From contig NZ_BOPB01000004.1 in the NCBI RefSeq assembly GCF_016863535.1, forward strand, positions 41,206-105,205: a DNA stretch of 64,000 bases, written 5' to 3'. This document shows, piece by piece, positions 16,903-24,609 of this stretch. The position numbers and the translations under genes are program-made. The number at the start of each line of letters is the position of its first letter. Within the stretch, counting starts at the first letter, position 1. Under the pieces are notes generated by a model that was given only the letters and a program-made list of their open reading frames with translations, ran no database searches and was not told where the DNA came from. The DNA is from Micromonospora lutea (GTDB lineage: Bacteria; Actinomycetota; Actinomycetes; Mycobacteriales; Micromonosporaceae).

Positions 16903-16924
16903 CGGTCCTCCCGTGCTGGTCGGA

Positions 16925-17614
16925 TCAGTGGATCGGCGGCGCGCAGACGATGACGATGTCGGGTTCGGTGGGGTCGACCTCGGCGGTGAGCACCTGCCCC
17001 CGGCCGGTGAGTCGGAGCCGGACCGGTGCCGGATGGTCCGGGTCGTGGGGCACGCCGACGATCCGGAAGCGGCCCGCCGGGTCGGTCCGCGTCGCGTACG
17101 ACTGACCGACGACCTCTACCCGCATCGCCGCGAGGGGCTGCTCGGCCGGGCCGACGACGCGTCCGTCGAAGGTCAGCATCTCCAGCTGCCGCAGCCGCAG
17201 TGGTCGCAGTACCGGTGCGGCCGGCTGCGTCGGGTGGGTGACCTGAACCGGTACGTCGATGAGCAACGCCGGCCGGGGCGGTGCCCCGAAGGCCGCCCAC
17301 AGGGCCGCGTCGCCGGCTTCCAGCACCAGGGTTCGCCCGGCCGCGCCGGTGGCCGCGACGAGCACCCGGTCCAGCGCGGTCAGGGCCTCCGGGCCGCCGG
17401 CCGCCAGCAGGTAGCGCACCGTGAGCCGGAACGGTTCGGCGCCGCCGCTGCCCCGGGTCTGCCGGGCCGGCCGGATGTCCAGCGGCCACAGGGACAACCG
17501 GTTCGGGTCGGCGTCGGGCCGGGGCGGGCCGACCGGGACGGTGTCACCTGTCGCCCCGGCCAGCCACGCCACCAACTCGGCGGTGGCGGTGGAGATTGGA
17601 CCGTCGTCGGTCAT
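16925..17614 (-). CDS. Pvc16/DUF4255-like tail terminator with carboxypeptidase-regulatory-like domain
   Basis: 229 residues; ATG overlaps the TGA of the HExxH membrane protein gene. The N-terminal about 125 residues (LSLWPLDIRPARQTRGSG, RLTVRYLLAAGGPEALTALD) fit the Pvc16 N-terminal (DUF4255) pattern of eCIS cap proteins. After a proline-rich link, residues about 150-200 read LEMLTFDGRVVGPAEQPLAA and ATRTDPAGRFRIVGVP, typical of Ig-like carboxypeptidase-regulatory domains. In eCIS the Pvc16-type protein closes the distal end of tube and sheath and is encoded beside the sheath, as here. The extra domain is not essential to that role and may attach the particle to something. Confidence 0.72.
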   Translation of the reverse strand: MTDDGPISTATAELVAWLAGATGDTVPVGPPRPDADPNRLSLWPLDIRPARQTRGSGGAEPFRLTVRYLLAAGGPEALTALDRVLVAATGAAGRTLVLEAGDAALWAAFGAPPRPALLIDVPVQVTHPTQPAAPVLRPLRLRQLEMLTFDGRVVGPAEQPLAAMRVEVVGQSYATRTDPAGRFRIVGVPHDPDHPAPVRLRLTGRGQVLTAEVDPTEPDIVIVCAPPIH

Positions 17615-18219
17615 CGCGGCGGCGTCCCCTGGATCCGGTACGCGATGGCTTCGTTCCACACGTGCGGGTAGACGCCGATCTCGAAGTACCGGGTGAAACG
17701 GTTGATGGGTGCCCCCGTGTGGTCGTGGTACAGCAGCCAGACCGGCGCGATGGTGAACAGCACGTAGTTGGCCACGACCAGCGGGATGTACAGCGGGCCG
17801 AGCAGCCGGGCCTGGAAGATGTGCACGTCCTCGTGTCGCTGGATACCGGGACCGGAGCCGGCGCAGACCGTGCCGAGCGTGGTGGCGTAGCGGACGGAGA
17901 CCCCCTCGACCACGTTCACCCGGCAGCTGTGCCGGGAGGTGGCCCGGTCCAGCGAGTGGCCGAACACCAGGTGCAGGGCCAGGTAGATCGCGCCGACGAC
18001 GGTGTTCGGCAGGCTCCAGGTGTGATCGACGACGAAGAGGAACACGCCGCGCGGGTCGACCGCGTAGACCTCGCCCGCGGCGACGGCCCAGCCGAAGACC
18101 GCGCCGACGAGCAGGCCGATGCCCGCGCCGATGAGCAGTCCCACGGCACCGCCGACGAGCTGACCGAGTACGGCGCCCGCGCCCACGTGAACGGCGGCGC
18201 TGAGGAATCCGAGGACCAT
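17611..18219 (-). CDS. membrane protein with HExxH motif at the head of the CIS gene set
   Basis: 202 residues. The first about 48 residues form Gly/Ala-rich hydrophobic segments (a glycine-zipper look: GGAVGLLIGAGIGLLVGAVFG). Then comes a soluble stretch with HEDVH at residues 129-133, a zinc-peptidase-type HExxH motif, in the context PGIQRHEDVHIFQARLLGP, directly followed by another hydrophobic segment (PLYIPLVVANYVLFTIAPVW). No third zinc ligand can be assigned with confidence (nearby candidates are His165 and His167). I do not recognise the family. It overlaps the Pvc16-like gene (ATGA), so it is made together with the particle. A peptidase role is possible but not shown. Confidence 0.7.
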   Translation of the reverse strand: MVLGFLSAAVHVGAGAVLGQLVGGAVGLLIGAGIGLLVGAVFGWAVAAGEVYAVDPRGVFLFVVDHTWSLPNTVVGAIYLALHLVFGHSLDRATSRHSCRVNVVEGVSVRYATTLGTVCAGSGPGIQRHEDVHIFQARLLGPLYIPLVVANYVLFTIAPVWLLYHDHTGAPINRFTRYFEIGVYPHVWNEAIAYRIQGTPPR

Positions 18220-18231
18220 GTCCGGCTCCTC

Positions 18232-18567
18232 TCAGGCCCAGGAACGGATGAATCGGGGCTCGTTGCCCTGTGCCAACTGGATCGGTGTCGCCTGCCGGTT
18301 GCCGGGGGGCAGCTGGTTGATGCCCAGCGCGGCGGAGAAGATGACCAGGCCGTTGAAGAACGCGATGATCCATTTTTCGGCGCCCACCTCGGTGGCGAAG
18401 GCCGCGGTGAGGTACGACAGCGCGAGCGCGATGCCCAACGCGATCCACTTGCGGGCCTTGTCGGCGCTCGGGCCGATGAGTCCGCCGATGACGTTGGTGG
18501 TGAGCAGCGTCGCGGCGCTGGCTCCGGTGAGGCTGCCCAGGGCCGCCCAGGTGAAGAGATCGTTCAT
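18232..18567 (-). CDS. small three-helix membrane protein, CIS operon
   Basis: 111 residues, with about three hydrophobic segments (6-30, 42-60, 66-85) and a polar C-terminal tail containing PPGNRQATPIQLAQGNEPRF. It begins after an AAGGGGG ribosome binding site; the HExxH membrane protein follows 12 bp later. Size and topology resemble phage holins, but no signature allows that call. Position suggests it is the first gene of the CIS transcript proper, or the second if the lipoprotein gene is included. Confidence 0.7.
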   Translation of the reverse strand: MNDLFTWAALGSLTGASAATLLTTNVIGGLIGPSADKARKWIALGIALALSYLTAAFATEVGAEKWIIAFFNGLVIFSAALGINQLPPGNRQATPIQLAQGNEPRFIRSWA

Positions 18568-18614
18568 CGCCGATCCCCCTTCGGTGTTGCGTACTGCGGG
18601 GTGGGGTGGGTGAG

Positions 18615-18641
18615 ATGCCGCCTGCGGAGGGCGGGCGGCAT
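18615..18641 (-). terminator. hairpin between lipoprotein gene and CIS genes
   Basis: ATGCCGCC and GGCGGCAT arms (8 bp, perfect) 9 bases after the lipoprotein stop. There is no T-run on the minus strand. It may attenuate rather than end transcription into the CIS genes. Confidence 0.4.
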
Positions 18642-18649
18642 GCCGGCGG

Positions 18650-19456
18650 TTAGCCGGCGTCCGGCGGACCGGTATTCGTGGCGGCCGGCGTCACCGGTGT
18701 GGATCGGCCGGCCGGGGAGGTGGCGCTCCCGGGCGGTGAGCCGCCGGTCCGGGAGCGGCGGAGCAGGAACGTCACCAGCACCGCGACGAGCAGCAGCACC
18801 ACCACACCGGCGGTGATCAGCAGCCAGGGGAACCCGCCGCCGGAGTCGGCTTTGGCCGCTGTGGAGGGCCGGGGCGGCGCCTCGGCGACGGCGCGCAGTT
18901 CGGCGGGCTTCGGTTCGTTGGGGTTGACCCGCCAGGTGACGGACCGGTCGTTGACCTGACCGCCGGTGCTGGCGTCGAGGACTCGACCGGGGAAGGTCAC
19001 GGCGATCTCGAACGACATCAGCGACATGAATCGTTCTTGATTCTTGGGGTCCTGCTCGGCCACTTTTCCGCCGTACTTCTTCGGGTCCAGCGGAAGGGTG
19101 AACACGTACCGATCCCCGGTACGAACGATGCTCAGACTTTCGCTGTCGAATTGTTCCAGCGGCACGTTCCGATAGTTGATCTGGGAACCGAAGTGGGTGG
19201 CGTCCTCGTATGGGGTCTCGGGCCCGGCGGGTAGCGCCGGGATGTTCTGTCGGAGCTCGGCGAAGCCCGCCTCGACCGGCCTGTCGTTCAAGGTCAGGAA
19301 CTTGCGCTCGGCCGTGAGTAGAAGTTGACCGCTGACCGTGTCGTCGGCGTTGACGGTCAGCCCGGCATTGAGTTGCATGCAGCTGGAAAGGGTCGCCGCC
19401 AGCGCGAGACACGCCGCACCGCGAAGTGTCCTGATGCGCCAGAGCCCCGAATTCAT
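18650..19456 (-). CDS. LppM-like membrane lipoprotein
   Basis: 268 residues from the ATG giving MNSGLWRIRTLRG, a hydrophobic stretch and the lipobox LSSC (Cys at about residue 26). A beta-rich domain follows with LTVNADDTVSGQLLLTAERK, resembling the LppM/DUF3153 family of actinobacterial lipoproteins, then a Pro/Ala linker and a C-terminal membrane helix (FPWLLITAGVVVLLLVAVLV) with a basic cytoplasmic tail. It is thus held at both ends. It lies 82 bp before the CIS genes in the same direction; whether it belongs to them is uncertain because a hairpin intervenes. An upstream in-frame ATG would put extra charged residues before the signal, so it was not used. Confidence 0.8.
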   Translation of the reverse strand: MNSGLWRIRTLRGAACLALAATLSSCMQLNAGLTVNADDTVSGQLLLTAERKFLTLNDRPVEAGFAELRQNIPALPAGPETPYEDATHFGSQINYRNVPLEQFDSESLSIVRTGDRYVFTLPLDPKKYGGKVAEQDPKNQERFMSLMSFEIAVTFPGRVLDASTGGQVNDRSVTWRVNPNEPKPAELRAVAEAPPRPSTAAKADSGGGFPWLLITAGVVVLLLVAVLVTFLLRRSRTGGSPPGSATSPAGRSTPVTPAATNTGPPDAG

Positions 19457-19520
19457 GCGCTCAGTGTGTGCTCTTGCCGTCCGAGCCATCAGTCAGCGAT
19501 CGGTCACATGCAAGTCGCCG

Positions 19521-19562
19521 ATCTTACCGGGAAGCCGTCACATTCGGCCGAGGTTCAGAACC
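19521..19562 (-). promoter_or_regulatory. candidate promoter and palindrome before the lipoprotein/CIS operon
   Basis: On the minus strand TAAGAT (19521-19526) is a good -10 hexamer about 65 bp before the lipoprotein ATG. A perfect 11-base palindrome GGTTCAGAACC lies at 19552-19562 in an unusually A/T-rich stretch. No convincing -35 at the right spacing. Confidence 0.35.
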
Positions 19563-19632
19563 GACGAAATCGATATTCTGAAAGGTTGACCGTAATTCGC
19601 GGGCGGACGGACGACGCGGGCGTCGTGAGGAC

Positions 19633-20616
19633 TCAGGCGCTCTCGCGCAGCACCAGTGCCGACGGGAAGACCGTCGTCGCCGGTGCCTGGCGTTGTTCCA
19701 GCACCATGGTCGCCGCCGCGGTGATGATCTGCCGTACCGGGTGGCTGGCCGTGGTCAGCGCCACCGTGGCGGCCAGCGGAATGTCGTCGAATCCGGTCAC
19801 CGCGACGTCCTCGGGCACCCGGACACCGTCGGCCCGCAGTCGGCCGATCACCCCCAGCGCGGTCGCGTCGCTGATCCCGACGATCGCGTCGGTGTCCGGC
19901 CAGCGCCGAAGCACCTCCCGAGCGGCGGCGTGCCCCCGGGCCGCGCTGAAGTCACCGACCACCTCCCGGGCCGGCAGGCCGGCGTCGTGCAGCAACCTCC
20001 GGTACGCCCGCACCGAGCGGTCGGCGCAGGCCAGCCAGCGGGGACCGGTCACCATGGCGATCCGTCGACGTCCGGCGGCGTACAGGTGACGCACGATCGC
20101 CGCGGTGCCGCCGCCGTTGTCGATGTCCACCGACGGCACGGTGGCCGAACCGATCCCGATCGACACGGCCCGGCCGCGCAGCCGCCTCGGCACCAGGTCC
20201 AGCAGAGCCGTGGTCGTGTTGAGCAGAACCAGCCCGGCCACGCCCTGGTCGTCGGTCAACTGGACCAACCGCTCCGGCGCGTCCAGCGGCACCCACTGCA
20301 CCGCGACGCCCAGACCGTGCGGTGCACAGGCCCGGGCCACCGCGGCGACCGCCTGGTCGACGTAGGGGTCGTCGAGGACATCCGGGCCGGTGCCGGTCAC
20401 CGCCACCAGCAGCCGTACGCCCGAACCGTGCACCAGGGCTCGGGCCGCCGGATTCGGCACGTAGCCGAGCAGGTCCACGGCGATGCGTACCCGCTCGCGG
20501 GCGGTCGGTGACGCGAAGCCGGTGCCGGCGATGACCCGCGACGCGGTCGAGCGGGACACCCCGGCGGTCCGGGCCACGTCGTCCAGGGTCGCCGGCCGAC
20601 GCGCTGCCGTCGTCAT
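19633..20616 (-). CDS. LacI-family transcriptional regulator
   Basis: 327 residues; ATG after GGGGAGAAA. The N-terminal helix-turn-helix reads TLDDVARTAGVSRSTASRVI, followed by the hinge PNPAARALVHG and a periplasmic-binding-protein-like sensor domain with GLVLLNTTTALLDLVPRRL and the C-terminal VTGFDDIPLAATVALTT. It is a sugar- or metabolite-responsive repressor. A LacI-type palindrome (20718-20731) lies between this gene and the divergent MFS transporter, so it probably controls itself and that transporter. It could also act on the sugar importer at the start of the window, but that operon's promoter is outside the window. Confidence 0.95.
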   Translation of the reverse strand: MTTAARRPATLDDVARTAGVSRSTASRVIAGTGFASPTARERVRIAVDLLGYVPNPAARALVHGSGVRLLVAVTGTGPDVLDDPYVDQAVAAVARACAPHGLGVAVQWVPLDAPERLVQLTDDQGVAGLVLLNTTTALLDLVPRRLRGRAVSIGIGSATVPSVDIDNGGGTAAIVRHLYAAGRRRIAMVTGPRWLACADRSVRAYRRLLHDAGLPAREVVGDFSAARGHAAAREVLRRWPDTDAIVGISDATALGVIGRLRADGVRVPEDVAVTGFDDIPLAATVALTTASHPVRQIITAAATMVLEQRQAPATTVFPSALVLRESA

Positions 20617-20717
20617 GATCTTTCTCCCCGTTCCTGTCGCCCGGCTCGGTGCCCGGGCGCCCATCAGCATCATGCCCCGCGCGCCGGCCCGTGGCGCGGA
20701 CCGGAGCTGGATTGTGG

Positions 20718-20731
20718 TGGTAACGCTCCCA
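20718..20731. promoter_or_regulatory. LacI-type operator
   Basis: TGGTAACGCTCCCA matches the actinobacterial LacI/CebR consensus TGGGAGCGCTCCCA at 12 of 14 positions. It stands between the divergent lacI-type and MFS genes. Confidence 0.6.
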
Positions 20732-20775
20732 GGTGTGTGATCGTCGTAGTGCCCGAGGAGAGGACCGGAACGTAC

Positions 20776-22041
20776 GTGGACCCCGCCGTCACCACCCCTG
20801 TCACACCGTCGGCCGACGCCGGCCCGTCCCGGGCCGTGCTGGCCGCTCGCAACGGTGTGGCGATCGTGTTCGCGCTCAACGGCCTGGCCGTCGCCACCTG
20901 GTTCGCCCGGGTACCGGCGATCCGCGACGGGCTCGGCCTCACCCCGGGGCGTCTCGGTCTGCTCCTGCTCGCCATGTCGATCGGCGCGATCGTGGCCATG
21001 CCCACCGCCGGCCTGGTCACCCAACGGCTGGGCGCGGCCCGAGCGGTGGCGCTGGCCACCCTGCTCGTCGCGCTCGGGCTGACCATCGCCGGGATCTCGG
21101 CCAGCGTCGCCGCCTGGCTACCCGGTGTGGCGGTGGGTCTGTTCGCGCTCGGCTACGGCTCCGGCAGCTGCGACGTAGCGATGAACATCGAGGGCGCGGT
21201 GGTCGAACGGCGGCTCGGGTGGACCGTGATGCCGCGCTTCCACGCCGCCTGGAGCCTCGGCTCGGTGGCCGGCGCCGGACTCGGCGCGGGCGCCGCCCGG
21301 CTGGGCGTCCCGGTCGCCGTGCACCTCGCGGTGCTGGCGGCGCTGGTGCTCGGCGGCACCCTGCTCGGGGCACGCGCCTTCCTGCCGGCCGAGCCCGAGG
21401 CCGACGGCACTCCGGCCGGTCGTCGCAGCCGGCTGCTGGCCGCCTGGCGGGAGCCGCGCACCCTGCTCATCGGCCTGCTGGTGTTGGCGGCGGCATTCGC
21501 CGAGGGCAGCGCCAACGACTGGCTGGCGGTCGCCTTCATCGACGGGTACGGCTTCAGCGAGGCGGCCGGCGCGGCGGTCTTCGGCGTCTTCGTGGTGGGC
21601 ATGACGCTGGGCCGCACCGCCGGCACAGTGGCGCTGGACCGCTGGGGACGCGGTCCGGTGCTGACCACGACCATCCTGCTCGCCGTCGTCGGCGCCGGCC
21701 TGGCGGTGCTCGCCGGCTCCGGTCCGGTCGCGGTGGTGGGCGTCGCGCTGTGGGGGATCGGCGCCTCGCTCGGCTTCCCGGTGGGGATGAGCGCCGCCGC
21801 GGACGAGGAGGAGCACGCGCACGTACGGGTCAGCGTGGTCGCGGTGATCGGCTACACGGCGTTTCTCGCCGGACCGCCGCTGCTCGGACTGCTCGGTGAC
21901 CACGTGGGAACGCTGAAGGCGCTGCTGGTCGTACCGCTGCTCCTGCTGCCGACCCTGCTGCTGGTCCCCGCGGCCCGCCCGCCCGCAGCCGGCGGCACGG
22001 GGGCGCCGGCGCGGGCGGGCTCAGCGGAGCCAGACGCGTAG
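20776..22041 (+). CDS. MFS transporter
   Basis: 421 residues from the GTG at 20776, which follows GAGGAGAGG by 12 bases; an in-frame GTG at 20737 would begin only six bases after the operator and is less likely. Twelve membrane segments are evident, with the MFS loop motifs ATWFARVPAIRDGLGL and GMTLGRTAGTVALDRWGRGP. The sequence style (EGSANDWLAVAFIDGYGFS) matches the fucose-permease-like or YbjJ-like branch, whose substrates are mostly unknown. The divergent LacI regulator and shared operator suggest a carbohydrate-related substrate or a product of sugar metabolism. The end overlaps the convergent GNAT remnant by 21 bp. Confidence 0.9.
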   Translation: MDPAVTTPVTPSADAGPSRAVLAARNGVAIVFALNGLAVATWFARVPAIRDGLGLTPGRLGLLLLAMSIGAIVAMPTAGLVTQRLGAARAVALATLLVALGLTIAGISASVAAWLPGVAVGLFALGYGSGSCDVAMNIEGAVVERRLGWTVMPRFHAAWSLGSVAGAGLGAGAARLGVPVAVHLAVLAALVLGGTLLGARAFLPAEPEADGTPAGRRSRLLAAWREPRTLLIGLLVLAAAFAEGSANDWLAVAFIDGYGFSEAAGAAVFGVFVVGMTLGRTAGTVALDRWGRGPVLTTTILLAVVGAGLAVLAGSGPVAVVGVALWGIGASLGFPVGMSAAADEEEHAHVRVSVVAVIGYTAFLAGPPLLGLLGDHVGTLKALLVVPLLLLPTLLLVPAARPPAAGGTGAPARAGSAEPDA

Positions 22042-22326
22042 CGGGCCGATGCTCCGGAAGCCGTGACGTCGTGCTGGCGCGAGGTCGGCATCCTGTTCGT
22101 AGCCGACGAGGTGCCGGCCCGCGCCGGCCGCGCACACTCCGGCGGCGTCGATCCGTCGCAGCAGGTCCGCACCGAGGCCGGGCCGCAGGGTCACCGCATC
22201 CGGGTGGAACGGCGGCGAGCGGCGCGGTACCGACCAGGCATCGGCGTCCCGTACGCCGGGCTGGCCGTGCGTGCCGCAGACCAGGTCACACCAGGCGACG
22301 TTTTCCCGTACCGCCGAGTGGATCAT
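22021..22326 (-). pseudogene. shortened GNAT acetyltransferase-like gene
   Basis: 101 residues. The start (MIHSAVRENVAWCDLVCGTH, then SVPRRSPPFHPDAVTLRPG) matches the N-terminus of actinobacterial GNAT-type proteins, and the end (GFRSIGPLRVWLR) looks like their last strand. The middle, which should hold the acetyl-CoA-binding loop (Q/RxxGxG/A), is missing: after LLRRIDAAG the sequence passes directly to a short Gly-rich piece. It therefore looks like an internally deleted gene with an intact frame. It might still be a small functional protein; I consider decay more likely. Confidence 0.5.
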
Positions 22327-22425
22327 CGCGGCAGCATACCGTGCCGGGAGATTCTCACCCGGCTACCAGGGATCTGCCAGGTGACGGTGCTGCACTGGGA
22401 GTCACGCCGAGGAGAGGAGCCGGGC

Positions 22426-22761
22426 ATGGGCTGGTTCAGCCGGCGGTCACGAGCCGCGCAGGGCACCCCGACGAAACTCGACCGCGAGGGCACCCCCGAG
22501 GACCTCGCCGCGCTGGAGCGCTTCGCCACCAGCCGGCAGGGGGTGGAGTTCTACCTGGAGCCGGAGACGACGGCCACCGACACCACGGTGATGGCCATCG
22601 CCCACGACGGCGAGTGGATCCGCCGCCGCACCGGCACGCCGCGCGCCGCCGGCGCCCTGGCCCGCAAACACGCAATCCCGCTGTACGAGGCCACGAAGGT
22701 GGGATACCCGGATCGCATGCGGGCCTGGAACCGGGCCCATCCGGAGCGCCGGGCCCGCTGA
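22426..22761 (+). CDS. conserved hypothetical protein
   Basis: 111 residues, ATG after GGAGAGGAG. Basic N-terminus (MGWFSRRSRAAQ), then an acidic alpha/beta part (DREGTPEDLAALERFATSRQ, GVEFYLEPETTATDTTVMAI, DGEWIRRRTG) and a basic tail with PLYEATKVGYPDRMRAWNRA. No membrane segment, no cysteine. This style of small protein is common in actinomycete genomes but I cannot name a function. It stands alone between the GNAT remnant and the convergent metallo-beta-lactamase-fold gene. Confidence 0.75.
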   Translation: MGWFSRRSRAAQGTPTKLDREGTPEDLAALERFATSRQGVEFYLEPETTATDTTVMAIAHDGEWIRRRTGTPRAAGALARKHAIPLYEATKVGYPDRMRAWNRAHPERRAR

Positions 22762-22778
22762 GCCGACCCGGAGCCCGC

Positions 22779-23486
22779 TCAGCCGGCGATCGCTCTCCGG
22801 GCGTCGTCGAGCGTCATCGGTGCGCTATGGCTGGAGACGTACCAGCCGATCGTGTCGTCCAGCAGTCGGCCGACCAGCGCGAGGTCCGGTTCGTCCGCCG
22901 GTGTGCGCAGGTGGGCGGGTGGGGGATACCAGCTGTCGCCGAGCAGCATGACCTCCGAATCGGGTACCACCACCACGGTCGAGTCCGGGGCGTGCCGGCC
23001 GCCGACGTGGCGTAGCAGCACGCCGGTGGGCAGCTCCACCTCGTCGGTGAAGACGCGGGTGGGCGGCAGGATCCGCAGTTCCTCCCAGGAGTCGACGGCG
23101 AGCGCGCGGGCCCGGAAGCTCGGCCCGAGCCGACGGTTCCGCAGCACCTCCTCGCGAAGGTATCGGACACTCCACGGTCGGTCCGCCTCGGCGCGCAGCA
23201 GGTCCGCGCCGCTGGCATGCCCGACGATCTCCACGTCCGGCCAGGCGCAGGCGCCCCAGACGTGGTCCCAGTGATGGTGGGTGTAGACCAGCCAACGAGG
23301 TGCTGGTAGACCGGCGGCGAGCAAGGCGGCCTGGATCTCGCGGGCGTGCGACGGGCTCTGCCCCGCGTCCACCAGCACGCTGCCCCGCTCGTCGGCGATC
23401 AGCGCGACCCCAGCCCGCACCAGCTCCGGATCAGCCTCCCCCGGACACACCCACACCCGCCCCGCCAGATGCCCAAACCCAACCAC
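22779..23486 (-). CDS. metallo-beta-lactamase-fold hydrolase
   Basis: 235 residues. The metal-binding motif HxHxDH is present as THHHWDHVWGACAW at about residues 69-74, with a later LLGDSWYPPP (the conserved Asp) and a C-terminal SSHSAPM His. The start lies a little beyond the poly-pyrimidine stretch at 23487. The fold hydrolyses thioesters, lactones, phosphodiesters or beta-lactams; this member resembles generic actinobacterial MBL hydrolases, and its substrate cannot be stated. Single gene, convergent with the preceding small hypothetical gene. Confidence 0.88.
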   Translation of the reverse strand: MVGFGHLAGRVWVCPGEADPELVRAGVALIADERGSVLVDAGQSPSHAREIQAALLAAGLPAPRWLVYTHHHWDHVWGACAWPDVEIVGHASGADLLRAEADRPWSVRYLREEVLRNRRLGPSFRARALAVDSWEELRILPPTRVFTDEVELPTGVLLRHVGGRHAPDSTVVVVPDSEVMLLGDSWYPPPAHLRTPADEPDLALVGRLLDDTIGWYVSSHSAPMTLDDARRAIAG

Positions 23487-23523
23487 CCCCGCACCCTAAC
23501 CCCGCCCGCCCGCCCCGCTCCCG

Positions 23524-23596
23524 GCGATCATGCAGTTGTGGCACCGGACAGGCCGGGCGTATCCGGAGGAATCAGGAGCCACAACTGCATGATCGC
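23524..23596. repeat. REP-like intergenic palindrome
   Basis: Perfect 19-bp arms (GCGATCATGCAGTTGTGGC and complement) with a 35-bp interior that holds a further CCGGA/TCCGG pair. It fills the 122-bp space between two minus-strand genes. It may act as a terminator for the methyltransferase gene or be a mobile palindromic repeat. Confidence 0.8.
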
Positions 23597-23608
23597 GAGG
23601 GTCTGGGG

Positions 23609-24367
23609 TCAGGGGAGGGCGGCGATGGCGGCGTCGGTGGCGCCGCGCCAGAGGGTGCCGACCTCGGTGAATCCGGCGGCCCTGAGGGCGGTGAGGTGCC
23701 AGGAGACGGGGGGTGTCCACTCCGGGCTGTGTCCCGTCGGGTAGATGGCGTGCCGTTGGCGTACCAGCGGGGCGAGTGTCGGGTCCTGCTCGGCCTGCTG
23801 CCACCACTGCGACCAGGACAGGACGGCACCGGCGGCGTGCCGGGCCGCCTGGTGCTCCTCGGCGCGGGCCAGCAACCGCTTGGTCAACTCGGGCAGGGCG
23901 TCGTCGGGCATGTGGTCGGCGTTGACGAAGAGTCCGCCGGGCCGGAGCAGGGGGTGGATCTCCGTGTAGAGGGTGGCCAGCCGGTCCGGGGGCAGCCAGT
24001 GCAGCGCGGTGGCGGTGAGCACAGCGTCGTAGCGTTGGTGCGGCAGGGCCGTGACCCAGTCCGGCTGATGGAGGTCGGCGGAGACGATGGTGGCCCGGTC
24101 GCCGAGGGAGGCGTTGGCGAGGGCGAGCAGCACCGGGTCGAGATCGACCAGGGTGACCTCGGCGTCGGGGAAGCGGTGCAGGGCGCGCAGTGAGATGGTG
24201 CCGGTGCCGCCGGCCAGGTCGAGCAGCCGGGGCGGGGTGGCCTCGCGCACGGCGTCGACCGCGTCGAGCATGGTGGCGACCCGGTGCTCCCGGTCCGGCA
24301 GGTACGCCTCCTGCTGGCGGTCCCAGCTTTCCTGCCAGGCGGCGGCATTGCTGATGTAAGGACTCAT
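23609..24367 (-). CDS. class I SAM-dependent methyltransferase
   Basis: 252 residues. Motif I LLDLAGGTGTISLRAL binds S-adenosylmethionine, with the acidic end of strand 2 in VTLVDLDPVLL and a motif II-like YDAVLTATALHWLPPD. The N-terminal QESWDRQQEAYLPDRE is typical of the trans-aconitate/ubiquinone-type methyltransferases of actinomycetes. The chosen ATG (MSPYISNAAAW) has only a weak ribosome binding site. The substrate is unknown and neighbours give no hint. A short CGCTA/TAGCG inverted repeat lies just before the gene at 24376-24391. Confidence 0.9.
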   Translation of the reverse strand: MSPYISNAAAWQESWDRQQEAYLPDREHRVATMLDAVDAVREATPPRLLDLAGGTGTISLRALHRFPDAEVTLVDLDPVLLALANASLGDRATIVSADLHQPDWVTALPHQRYDAVLTATALHWLPPDRLATLYTEIHPLLRPGGLFVNADHMPDDALPELTKRLLARAEEHQAARHAAGAVLSWSQWWQQAEQDPTLAPLVRQRHAIYPTGHSPEWTPPVSWHLTALRAAGFTEVGTLWRGATDAAIAALP

Positions 24368-24609
24368 GAGGTACACGCTAGTTACGTAGCGGATCTCCTG
24401 TCCAGGCTTGTTGCCACTCCTTTGCAACTACGACAGAATGGCGAAGCGATGATCGGATCGGGTTGGACCGGAGAGCCGGTCCGACCCGATCGCGCCTCCG
24501 GACGGGTACGCGCCCGGGGCGGACCTGCGCGACCGCTCGCCGAACGGCGGTGCCATGATGTCCGTGGCGAGGGCGAGGCGCGCCCGGCCGGAACGGAACT
24601 GGAAGCAAG

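Noticed and set aside
5271..19456. Interpretation of the sheath/tube gene set as a prophage.
   Set aside because: No capsid, terminase, portal, integrase or lysis genes; gene order fits an extracellular-type contractile injection system.
19633..20616. Naming the LacI-family gene cebR.
   Set aside because: Operator similarity and a distant sugar operon are not enough; the adjacent gene is an MFS transporter rather than cebEFG.
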